NCBI RefSeq assembly: GCF_000711895.1
Contig: NZ_JONO01000003.1
Span: 62,001 to 126,000 of the forward strand
Direction: 5' to 3'
Origin: Photorhabdus australis DSM 17609
Lineage (GTDB): Bacteria; Pseudomonadota; Gammaproteobacteria; Enterobacterales; Enterobacteriaceae
Length of the DNA: 64,000 bases
The position numbers and the translations under genes were made by a program. Position 1 is the first letter of the stretch; each line of letters starts with the position of its first letter. Positions 29,089 through 38,600 of the stretch are shown here, in pieces. The notes under the pieces were generated by a model. The model saw nothing but the letters and a program-made list of their open reading frames with translations. It ran no database searches and was not told the origin of the DNA.

Positions 29089-30510
29089 ATGATCACAGAG
29101 CCAAATCTGTTAAATCGGATTATTATTACTATTGATATTAATAACACACAGGCCGCTAAAAAAATATTGCATAACTCCCTGCTTAATCAATCCAGTATAA
29201 AAGAACTCTTTGATTCATACTTTAGCCAATATGTTGTTAATCAAACTATCTACCTGAAAACACTCACTCTGAATCTCGGCGAAATAAGATTAAATGATTT
29301 TAACTCACTGTTTATTATTCGGCTTAATGAAAATCTAAATCAAACATTAAGCCAATATCAGGCAAATAATCAAACTGATACTGAGAAATTTATTTATTAC
29401 TTATATCGAAAAGATTCCATCTTAAACCCAATAGAGGACGTCAACAATCATAAAATCACTGATATTAATATTAAACAACTAATTAACCAATTACCCCGGA
29501 TACAAAATAATTGGACATTATTATTGGCGAAAAGCTGTTTATCCGCACATAGCTTGCAAAAACTTCTGGCTATCAAGGAACCCGCTTTATTAACCGCCAT
29601 TAATCGTAAATTATCTGAAAAGATAAATATATCATCCTATCAGCAGAAATCAGCTTCCTCCTGGCAATTGATACTGAATGCACTAAAATATATCCATCGA
29701 CATCATATACAAGAAATACCTGAACCCGATGCTAAAGTCATATCGCACATCACAATTGAACTCAATGACAATGCCATTAATACAGCGCCTATTGTTGCAT
29801 TATTTCGCCAGGTTATAACCGACAATTCCTCACTGAATACGTGGCTGGAACAACTGTGGCAGACCAAGCTAATTTCACAATTATGTAAAAAACAGCTGTC
29901 AATTGCAGAATACCAGCATCTATCGGAACGCTTTATTGCCAAACACAGGGATAACAATAAATCTGGTAACAAATCATCCATGACTTCTGAACTGGATTTA
30001 TTACCTGAACACCCTCCTCCACGTCAGGTCAATAATGCTGGAATATTGGTTTTGTGGCCGATGTTACCTACGCTATTTAACCAACTCGGTCTGTTTGAAA
30101 AACAAAAATTTATTCATCGTCAAGCTCAATTTAGGGCTGTTGATCTGCTTGATTATCTAATTTGGGGAAACGAAGAAGCACAAACAGAACGAAAAATATT
30201 GAACTGCGTTCTGTGTGGACTAATTGCCGATGAAAACACAGAATCAACCCCTATAGAGCCAGAAAAACAACGGATAACAGAACAATGGTTAGATACGATT
30301 ATCAGTCAACTTCCTGCCTGGAAAAAATTAAGCCGCAATGATACCCGCCAATTGTTTTTACAACGACCGGGGGAATTACTGACAAATGAGCAAGAAATCA
30401 AAATCACGATACAACCTCAACCATTCGATGCATTACTAAACGACTGGCCCTGGCCGTTAAATATCGCCAAACTTCCCTGGCTGGATCGCCCTTTATTAAT
30501 CAACTGGTAA
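29089..30510 (+). CDS. pvc14: PVC tape-measure protein Pvc14
   Basis: 473 residues. It occupies the pvc14 position, and its C-terminus has the motif NNAGILVLWPMLPTLFNQLGLFE followed by a LDYLIWGNEEAQTERKILNCVLCGL block typical of contractile-injection-system tape-measure proteins. The last helix ends SLNIAKLPWLDRPLLINW-like (PWPLNIAKLPWLDRPLL). The N-terminal two thirds is helical and polar. It sets tube length. An AAAAAGGAA ribosome site precedes the start. Confidence 0.87.
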   Translation: MITEPNLLNRIIITIDINNTQAAKKILHNSLLNQSSIKELFDSYFSQYVVNQTIYLKTLTLNLGEIRLNDFNSLFIIRLNENLNQTLSQYQANNQTDTEKFIYYLYRKDSILNPIEDVNNHKITDINIKQLINQLPRIQNNWTLLLAKSCLSAHSLQKLLAIKEPALLTAINRKLSEKINISSYQQKSASSWQLILNALKYIHRHHIQEIPEPDAKVISHITIELNDNAINTAPIVALFRQVITDNSSLNTWLEQLWQTKLISQLCKKQLSIAEYQHLSERFIAKHRDNNKSGNKSSMTSELDLLPEHPPPRQVNNAGILVLWPMLPTLFNQLGLFEKQKFIHRQAQFRAVDLLDYLIWGNEEAQTERKILNCVLCGLIADENTESTPIEPEKQRITEQWLDTIISQLPAWKKLSRNDTRQLFLQRPGELLTNEQEIKITIQPQPFDALLNDWPWPLNIAKLPWLDRPLLINW

Positions 30511-30528
30511 AACATTGACAAGGTTTAT

Positions 30529-32598
30529 ATGAAAGAACATCAACATAGAATAACTGATCTACGCTGGATTTATTCCCATCTGGAACGTATCGATCTGCTG
30601 TTACAACGTCACTATTACCAAAAGAGAGACAAATACGATTCATTGCCAGAAAGTTTTTTACTTGAAGAAAATGAATTAAAACAACGTCTGGCAAAACCGT
30701 TGGGCATTCCTCATTGGCTAATAGCGAATATCGTCGCTGATGATACAGAAACAGAAAATCATTCTACCTCCGGTGCATTATCCCTGTTGGTCACACGTTT
30801 TACACTCACTGAATTTGAACGTGATGTGTTATTGCTAGGCTTATTGCCACATTTTGACAACCGTTATCATGCGCTATTTGCTGCTCTGCACGGTAACAGT
30901 AAAAAACAATGGCCCAGTTTTGCTTTAGCGATTGAATTATTTAGCCAGCGCCAAAGTGACTGGCAATTATTTCAAAACCACTTTTTACCGCAAGCCCCAT
31001 TAATCAATCACCATTTATTACGACTCAACAATCAAGAGGAACCCATTTGGCTACAAACTCAATTTTTAACTCACAATGCAGTCTGGTATTTTTTATCCGG
31101 TCAGCGAGTCATTTTACCGCCCTTAATCTCCTGCGCTTACTGGCATATTCCAACCTCACAGACCTGGTATCCACCAATCCTTGGTCATGCATTTAAAAAA
31201 ATATTGCTGAATGAAACGGACGAAATACGCCCGCTGGTGTTCCTTAAAGGAAAACAGGACAGCGCCAGAGAACTGGCAGTCAGTAATATTATGAGAATTC
31301 ACGGCATCAACACTTTAACGTTCGATTTATTTCGCCTGCCAGATGAAGAACACACCACCTCAATACTCAATCTGCTAATGGATACAATACGAGAAACTCA
31401 GCTACACAATGCCTGTTTATTAATCCGCAATTTCTCTTTGCTGGCAGAGGAAAAGAGAATATCGCATCGAGAATTATCTGCCCTACTGAATCAACCCAAA
31501 TTACGTGTAGTTTGTCTGGCAGAACCAGGGGAATCATTAGCATGGATTAAACACCTGCCGATAGTGCAAATTAATATGCCACTAGCGACTATGGCAGATA
31601 AAAAAGCGATGCTGGAAACAAGTTTGTCAGATAATATCACTAAAGGAATTAATATCACTCAATTGTGTCAACGTTTTTCATTTACGGCAGAAACATTACC
31701 ATTAATTATCAAGGAAGCCCATCAATACCAAATCCTCCGACAACCGGAAGATTCATTAAAAGAAGCCGATCTACGTAAGGCATTAAATTTCCGCGCCCAA
31801 CAAAATTTCGGTAAATTAGCTCAGCGAATAACCCCAAAACGCAATTTTAATGATTTGGTCATTTCCGCTGATTTAACTCAACAGTTGAAAGAAATCATCG
31901 TAGCAATTAATTACCGTGACCAAATTCTGGGCGCAGGTTTTCAGAAAAAAATCAACTATGGTACCGGTATTAGTGCCCTATTTTATGGAGAATCAGGGAC
32001 CGGAAAAACCATGGCCGCAGAAGTGATTGCCGGCTATCTTGGTGTTGATTTAATTAAAGTGGATCTTTCTACCGTGGTGAATAAATACATCGGTGAAACC
32101 GAAAAAAATATCGCCCGTATTTTCGACCTGGCTGAAGCGGACTCCGGGGTGTTGTTTTTCGATGAAGCCGATGCCTTATTTGGTAAACGGAGTGAAACCA
32201 AAGATGCCCAGGACAGACATGCCAATATTGAAGTTTCTTACTTATTACAGCGATTAGAGAATTATCCGGGATTAGTGATTTTAGCGACCAATAATCGCAA
32301 CCATTTGGATAGTGCATTTAATCGCCGCTTTACCTTTATTACCCGCTTTACTTATCCCGATGAAGCATTACGCAAAGCAATGTGGCAGACAATTTGGCCT
32401 GAACAACTGAATCTATCAGATAAACTTGATTTTGAGTATTTAGCTAAACAGACAAATCTAACCGGTGCTAATATCAGAAATATTGCCTTATTATCATCAA
32501 TATTAGCCGCGGATGATAATGGTAATCAAATTGAAAATAAACATATAGAACGAGCGGTAATACTTGAATTAAACAAAACTGGCCGATTGGTTTTTTAA
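30529..32598 (+). CDS. pvc15: PVC AAA+ ATPase Pvc15
   Basis: 689 residues. The C-terminal AAA+ domain has Walker A GESGTGKT (K493), Walker B GVLFFDEADALFG and sensor residues (LATNNRNHLDSAFNRRF with an arginine-finger-like pair). The N-terminal 430 residues are a divergent helical and ATPase-like region. Pvc15 homologues are needed to load toxin cargo into the particle and are not part of the finished needle. It follows pvc14 by 18 bp and pvc16 follows closely. Confidence 0.94.
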   Translation: MKEHQHRITDLRWIYSHLERIDLLLQRHYYQKRDKYDSLPESFLLEENELKQRLAKPLGIPHWLIANIVADDTETENHSTSGALSLLVTRFTLTEFERDVLLLGLLPHFDNRYHALFAALHGNSKKQWPSFALAIELFSQRQSDWQLFQNHFLPQAPLINHHLLRLNNQEEPIWLQTQFLTHNAVWYFLSGQRVILPPLISCAYWHIPTSQTWYPPILGHAFKKILLNETDEIRPLVFLKGKQDSARELAVSNIMRIHGINTLTFDLFRLPDEEHTTSILNLLMDTIRETQLHNACLLIRNFSLLAEEKRISHRELSALLNQPKLRVVCLAEPGESLAWIKHLPIVQINMPLATMADKKAMLETSLSDNITKGINITQLCQRFSFTAETLPLIIKEAHQYQILRQPEDSLKEADLRKALNFRAQQNFGKLAQRITPKRNFNDLVISADLTQQLKEIIVAINYRDQILGAGFQKKINYGTGISALFYGESGTGKTMAAEVIAGYLGVDLIKVDLSTVVNKYIGETEKNIARIFDLAEADSGVLFFDEADALFGKRSETKDAQDRHANIEVSYLLQRLENYPGLVILATNNRNHLDSAFNRRFTFITRFTYPDEALRKAMWQTIWPEQLNLSDKLDFEYLAKQTNLTGANIRNIALLSSILAADDNGNQIENKHIERAVILELNKTGRLVF

Positions 32599-32622
32599 AC
32601 ATTTAATAGAATTGGAGTTAAT

Positions 32623-33522
32623 ATGAAAAATATTATTAATCCTAATAATGCGATTATTGAAGTTAATTACGCATTAAATGACATTTTATCTCAGTATTTA
32701 AATACTAATATTGATATCCGCTTCGATCTACCCGAAATAGATTCAATTCCATCAACCCCTACAGTCAGTATATTTCTTTATGATATACATGAAGACCTAC
32801 AATTACGCTCTGCTGAACCAAGGAGTTATAATCCCACTACCAGCTCATTATTGCCGGGATGGATCAATATCAATTATAACTATTTAATTACTTACTGGCA
32901 TTCAAATAAGCCAGGCGACAGTGACAGCCCTGATAGTCAACCAAATAATCAAGCGGCACAAGTCATGACGGCTATATTAAATGCATTGGTTAACAACCGA
33001 CAATTACCTAAAATACCTGGAGCCTATACCAGAGTCATTCCACCACAAGAAAATCTAAATAGCTTAGGTAACTTTTGGCAAGCGCTCGGCAATCGCCCTC
33101 GCCTTTCTTTATTATATTCAATTACCGCACCGGTAAAACTGCAAAACATTAACGATGCCATCAAACCCGTTCGCCAAATTTCCACTTCTGTGGATCAAAA
33201 ATCAAATCTGGATAATTCGCAAATCAACCAAGCCTTATTTAACAAATTGAATGCCGATTTAGGTGGCACAAAAGATATCCACCTTGCCCTTGCGAAAGTG
33301 AATCTGACAACCAAACCCATTAAGAAAAATAATGAAAATCAGAATAATCAAAGCGTATCTCTTGAAGTTTCTGGTATTACCCATTGGGATTATTTATCCA
33401 GAATAAAAGGTATTCTTACAACATGGAAGAATAGTCATAGCGCCGTTGTCAGGATAAATAATATGGGCATTATTGTTTCTGAAGATAAATATGACCATTT
33501 AATAGGAGTTCAAAATCTTTAA
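32623..33522 (+). CDS. pvc16: PVC tail terminator/cap Pvc16 (DUF4255)
   Basis: 299 residues. The N-terminal DUF4255 domain is recognisable: NAIIEVNYALNDIL, ISIFLYDIHEDLQLRSAEPR (VSIFLYDIHEDLQLR) and LNYLITYWHS-like NYNYLITYW. Such proteins close the distal end of the tube and sheath. The C-terminal part (after about residue 190) is Asn/Lys-rich and ends VVRINNMGIIVSEDKYDHLIGVQNL. A TTGGAG ribosome site precedes it. It is the last structural gene; payload genes follow. Confidence 0.92.
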   Translation: MKNIINPNNAIIEVNYALNDILSQYLNTNIDIRFDLPEIDSIPSTPTVSIFLYDIHEDLQLRSAEPRSYNPTTSSLLPGWININYNYLITYWHSNKPGDSDSPDSQPNNQAAQVMTAILNALVNNRQLPKIPGAYTRVIPPQENLNSLGNFWQALGNRPRLSLLYSITAPVKLQNINDAIKPVRQISTSVDQKSNLDNSQINQALFNKLNADLGGTKDIHLALAKVNLTTKPIKKNNENQNNQSVSLEVSGITHWDYLSRIKGILTTWKNSHSAVVRINNMGIIVSEDKYDHLIGVQNL

Positions 33523-33662
33523 TTTAATTTATATAAAAACAACCATTGCAGAACCAATTAATATTTTTTTATAAAATCACTTTATTTATATATTAAAATA
33601 CACTAAACCTTATTTTAAAAAAATAAAATGACAACAGTCAATCCATATAGTATTTATTAATC

Positions 33663-33706
33663 TATACCCAGCCAACAAAGAGGCAACTTGAAAGATAACA
33701 GATATA
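33663..33706. repeat. Truncated ERIC remnant (44 bp)
   Basis: TATACCCA is joined directly to GCCAACAAAGAGGCAACTTG and the TATA end, so most of the 127-bp element has been deleted. It lies between pvc16 and the first payload ORF. The rest of the 33523-33718 gap is AT-rich with no gene. Confidence 0.85.
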
Positions 33707-33751
33707 TATATTTCCAACATGCCTCTTATTAAAAACTCACAGGTGATAATT

Positions 33752-34096
33752 ATGGTGTACGAATACGGTAAAACTAATGATAGAAAAAGAAAACGCTCAA
33801 CACAGTCAGATGATTATGAAGAAAAGCCGTTTTCACCCGTATTAGATTTATCCAGAAACAATCAAAACACACCCAACATGGAAGATGAATATGAAACACC
33901 CAAGGATTTTATTAATAGAACCGGTCGAGAGAAACTATTCCGTGCAATTCGTATGATGGCTTCTGATAAACAAGACCCCATTACAAAATATCAAGTATAA
34001 GTGTCACCGGATGGTAATCTATTTACAGAACTCAAAGATAAACATTTGGATAGAGCTGCTGAATATAAGAAATTGAAAGAATGGCCAACTAGCTAA
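33752..34096 (+). pseudogene. Leader-like small payload ORF with in-frame stop
   Basis: ATG at 33752 (AGGTG ribosome site; an ATG at 33719 lacks one) opens 82 codons: MVYEYGKTNDRKRKRSTQSD, then ETPKDFINRTGREKLFRAIRMM, ending KYQV at TAA 33998-34000. The same frame continues without interruption for 31 more codons (VSPDGNLFTELKDKHLDRAAEYKK and onwards) to TAA at 34094, 15 bp before lopT. This suggests either a nonsense mutation or a remnant. The M-x-x-EY basic start resembles the start of LopT (MEHEYNEKE). No catalytic domain is present. It may be a decayed PVC cargo; alternatively a real 82-residue protein. Confidence 0.5.
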
Positions 34097-34111
34097 TATA
34101 AAGGTAATAAT

Positions 34112-35086
34112 ATGGAACATGAATATAATGAGAAAGAAAAACAGAGAAATTCAGCAATTAAGTTAAATGATGCTATTAGAAATAACGAGGAGAATATGGA
34201 TATGACTAGCCCATTGGAACTTAATTTTCAAAACACTAACAGAAAAAGTCGCGGGTTACGCGAGCGTTTCTCAGCCACTCTACAACGTAACCTACCGGGC
34301 CATTCTATGCTCGACCGAGAGCTAACCACCGATGGTCAAAAAAACCAAGAGAGTCGATTCTCCCCTAGCATGATAATGGACAGGCTCATGCATTTCGGGG
34401 TCAGAACCAGATTAGGGAAAGTGCGAAATTCGGCAAGTAAATACGGTGGTCAAGTCACCTTCAAATTTGCCCAAACCAAAGGTACTTTCCTGGACCAAAT
34501 CATGAAACACAAAGATACCTCAGGCGGTGTCTGTGAATCTATATCTGCTCACTGGATAAGCGCCCATGCCAAAGGTGACAGCATCTTCAACCAACTCTAT
34601 GTCGGGGGTAAAAAGGGAAAATTTCATATCGACACTTTGTTTTCCATTAAGCAGTTACAGATGGACGGCTATCTGGATGATGAACAAAGTACCATGACAG
34701 AGTACTGGCTTGGCACGCAAGGCATGCAACCCAACATACAAAGAAACGATGACACTGACGAACACTCATCCAAAGTCGTAGGTGAAACCGGTAACAGAGG
34801 CACAAAAGACCTATTGCACGCCATTCTGGATACAGGTGATAAAGGCTCAGGCTACAAGAAGATCAGTTTCTTAGGAAAAATGGCGGGACATACTGTAGCA
34901 GCCTATGTAGATGACCAGAAAGGTGTCACTTTTTTTGATCCCAACTTCGGTGAGTTCAGCTTCCCAGATAAGACCTCATTTTCTCACTGGTTTACGGACG
35001 ATTTTTGGCCAAAATCCTGGTACAGCCTGGAAATCGGTCTGGGGCAAGAATTTGAAGTCTTCAACTACGCGCCTGAAGCACCTTGA
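34112..35086 (+). CDS. lopT: YopT-type cysteine protease effector LopT
   Basis: 324 residues (Yersinia YopT has 322). The C58 protease triad is present: C141 in GGVCESISAHW, H260 in AGHTVAAYV and D276 in FFDPNFGEF. The spacings (119 and 16) equal those of YopT C139/H258/D274. YopT-family enzymes cut prenylated Rho GTPases near the C-terminus and free them from host membranes, collapsing actin. The gene follows the PVC structural operon directly, the position of PVC cargo, and a terminator follows it. The first 60 residues are polar and likely unstructured, a possible loading signal. Delivery by this PVC is inferred from position. Confidence 0.92.
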   Translation: MEHEYNEKEKQRNSAIKLNDAIRNNEENMDMTSPLELNFQNTNRKSRGLRERFSATLQRNLPGHSMLDRELTTDGQKNQESRFSPSMIMDRLMHFGVRTRLGKVRNSASKYGGQVTFKFAQTKGTFLDQIMKHKDTSGGVCESISAHWISAHAKGDSIFNQLYVGGKKGKFHIDTLFSIKQLQMDGYLDDEQSTMTEYWLGTQGMQPNIQRNDDTDEHSSKVVGETGNRGTKDLLHAILDTGDKGSGYKKISFLGKMAGHTVAAYVDDQKGVTFFDPNFGEFSFPDKTSFSHWFTDDFWPKSWYSLEIGLGQEFEVFNYAPEAP

Positions 35087-35126
35087 AACCCCGCCCGACC
35101 GGGCAAGAGTTTACGGCGATTTTTGC

Positions 35127-35164
35127 TAAAAAAATCTCTGGCCAATATTGTCAGGGATTTTTTC
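35127..35164 (+). terminator. Terminator after lopT
   Basis: AAAAAATC-t-CTG pairs with CAG-g-GATTTTTT around an inner GCCAATATTGT loop stem, ending in a T-run, 41 bp after the lopT stop. It probably ends the PVC-payload transcript. Confidence 0.75.
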
Positions 35165-35631
35165 TCGTATTGCTGTAGTCATAGCAAATTGGCACTGAAA
35201 AAATACACGGCGGCGTTACACATCACACAACCTTTACTTAACCCTGTCTCCTCTCCTCACTGAGAACATCTCCTGTCATTTCTTTACAAATATTCACCAT
35301 TTACCTTGTTTACAACTTATCACAGAGAGCTTTCACCAATACCCCTAACCCAGGAATCTCTTTCCATCCTCTTTCTCAACGGCTGTACTGATTTGCTGCC
35401 ATCCGTATATAAAAAACAATAGATAAACATTTATATATAATTGAACTAATTAATAGTTTTTTGTTGTTATTAATTGATATTTGATATTACATCAGTTTGA
35501 TTATAATCACTCTACCTTACGATTATGATTAGAAATTACAACATAATATTTTGGTACAAAGAGTAACCTTTGTTAATCAGCTTAATACGACAGTTATATA
35601 AATAATAAAATTAATCAACCTGGAGGATTAT
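35165..35631 (+). promoter_or_regulatory. Promoter region of the large toxin gene, PVC-like
   Basis: Within this gap ATTGATATTTGA (35473-35484), a 17-bp spacer and TATAAT (35502-35507) repeat the arrangement seen before pvc1. Further on, GAGTAACC and ATCAGCTTAATACGACAG (35576-35593) align with GAGTAACA and ATCAGGTTAGTGCGGTAG of the pvc1 leader, though the ops core is changed. A strong TGGAGGA ribosome site precedes the ATG at 35632. The first part (35165-35400) shows no gene. Confidence 0.55.
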
Positions 35632-38600
35632 ATGTCAAATTACGAATACGATATCGTCACTCAACACGATACTTATCAGATAAAAGACAAGGAATATACT
35701 GTAGTCAATGGGAAATATTGGCAATATGAGCAAGAAGGTAATAAAAATAACAATAAGGTTTCTATTTCCTTAATGAAAGAAAATCAAAATAATCCAGTCT
35801 GGATAACCTCTGACATTAAAGAAATCAGTTTATATATCATAGAAAACTTGTTTTCTTATCACAAATTTTCAGCCGAATTACAACATACTTTAAAAAATGC
35901 AGTGAGAGCTGTTTTCAATGAATATTCTGAAATAAAATATTCTGAGCTACTGCATAATATTAATAATATATTCAACCTGTTTTTTATAAAAATTTATAAT
36001 ACAAGTGATATCGATACAGCAATAAATATTTTAACAGCAAAAATAGAAATTTACGATAAGCTGGAAAAAATCAATCAGGACAAAACAGACTCAAATAATA
36101 CCAAGGTGGATATATGGGAAGAACTTGGTATCAATGCTGAAGAACCTTTACTGAAAATATATCGTCAGGCATTCTCTACAGGAGATATCGACGATGAGGT
36201 CTATTCAGATGCATTACTCACTTTCATGTCAGATGGCAATCTAGAATTAGGTGATAAAGAAAAATCAGATTATAACCAACGAATTAAAGATAAAACAGAT
36301 CTTTTCGAATCCTATAAAAAAGGGATTGAAAAAGTAGCGAGTTTAATTACCACGAATAATATTAACCCAGGCATACCTATTACTTATCCAGAAACAGAAA
36401 AAAGTATTAACATTGGCGATGACCTACTATTAGCCCAATTAGCCAAAGAAGAGATAGCACTAAAAAAACAAAATCGTACTGAATATAGCCAACAAGACAT
36501 CTTTGAACTGCAAACACTACAAGCTGCTAAATATCATTTATTAATCTTATCTTCATTAGGCGCTCTACTCTATCAAATTGCACCTAACGTCGAAAAAATG
36601 ACTAAAGGTCATGGTGATTATCGAGATATTATTTTCTCCCAAGAGCAGGCTGAATCATTATTTAAAAAACATAATATTCAATATGATACTAATCATGTTC
36701 TTTCTCAAGAATCAAAACATATTGAAATGGAAGGTTGTATTATTTTAACGGCAGCGATCATTTATCGAATGAGAAAAGAGAATGCTACTGTAGAACAGGC
36801 ACTTAATTATTCCACATTAGAAACAATAAAATTATTTGAAAATGACAAGAAAAAACTTAACCCTTTCAATACAAATAATGTAAAACCAGCAGGATATTTC
36901 TCTTTTATTGATTTCAAAAAAAGAGACAAATTTGACTCACAATACAATTTTAATGAACAATTTAATGTTTATAAGAATAAATATAGTCATTATGAATCCA
37001 TTTCATTCAGTAAATTAATACTGTCATCTCCCGCTGCGCAATTAACTGCCGAAGAGATTGTTAATCCACCAGAAGAAGCTTTTCTCTATTCAGTCGAACA
37101 GGGTATGGGAAATGTCGCCATGATAAAAATGTATCAAGGTAATTGGTTAGTTATCTCAACAATACAAGGCGGCGTGAAAGCAAAAAAATACTCCCGGCAG
37201 CAAGTTGATAGCAATCCGACCTTACGTGCCATGTCTAAACCCAATGCATTATTTTTAATTGAAAGAAAAATGGAGACAGGCATGGGAATATTAATGCCCA
37301 ATATGATGGTCAACACCGGAAAAAGACTTTTCCCGACGGGTTATGAAAGGGCCAAGACTTTAAGTGGCTTCGCAGAAACCAGCAGATATAAAAATTCTTA
37401 CAATGCATTTTGGAATGATTATTATGGTATAACTTCAGGAATGAATGTAGGAATTAGTTTCACTGGTTCACCTAAATTTAATTTTTATAAAGAAGAGAAT
37501 TTACTTTCTGTCACGGCAACGATAATACAACAAGGTTTAAATGATATCGCAATAAAAAGCAAACAAGCACTGGATATTACCTCTGGCTGGCATATAGCAA
37601 CCACTATTCTTATTCCTTTCTATAATGTTATCTATAAATCAACGACCGATAGTGAATATGAATTAACGGGAGAAGATATTGGTTCAATTGTCTTCGATAC
37701 AGCAAATGTACTTTTAGTTGTTGCTACCTTGGGTATGTCATTAACTGAATCAATGGCCGCAAAAGTGACACAAACCACATTACGCCTCAGACAAGCCGGT
37801 CTGACCGGGAGAGCTTTAATTACGGCGGTTGTCAGGACACTACCAGAGCATGGAATAATCACCTTACGTCAATCTTCTGGCATTATACTTGGTGGATTAA
37901 TTGATTTAATCGAACCTTTACCTATCAGATCAACACTAACCTTAACTTACCGGGGCGTAATCAGTGCAGTCGGTGCAATGAGAAATAGCATTAAACTTGA
38001 AAAAAGTTTCGCTGATATTTTCGGAAAAAGTACCCGAGGATTAGGTAAACTTAAAAATGAATGGAAAGTCAGTAATCTTCCACTCGAGGAGATAGTACCT
38101 CATTCAAATGGCGGAGAAATATATAAAGGAATTTATTCAATACGCCCTACTAATCCAGAAACAGCCGTTAAACAGAACTTTTATATAAAGGAAGCTGGTG
38201 CTAACTATCAAGTTAAATGGGATGATGCAAATCACACCTGGCGCGTCGTCAATCCGACTTATCCCGAACAATTTAGTTATTGGCCCGCGGTTAAATTAGA
38301 TAAAAATGGGCATTGGGTAACTCATGCCGATGTATCTAATAAATTTCTTATCCTGGAGCAAAGTAAAAGAATAGATCAGGAACTTGAAGCTGCACACAGC
38401 AATATTAATAACGATAATATATTAGATGCATTTATTCATATCAATACCGCATTCAAAGATTGTGAAAGATATGATATTGATAAACTATCAGATATTACTG
38501 ACACATTAACCCATTTCTTCGAAAAATCGCTAAAGCCTGGGGATAAAAAAGCGATATTTAGCACAGAAATAATGAGTATTCAACAAGCCTGGATACGTGA

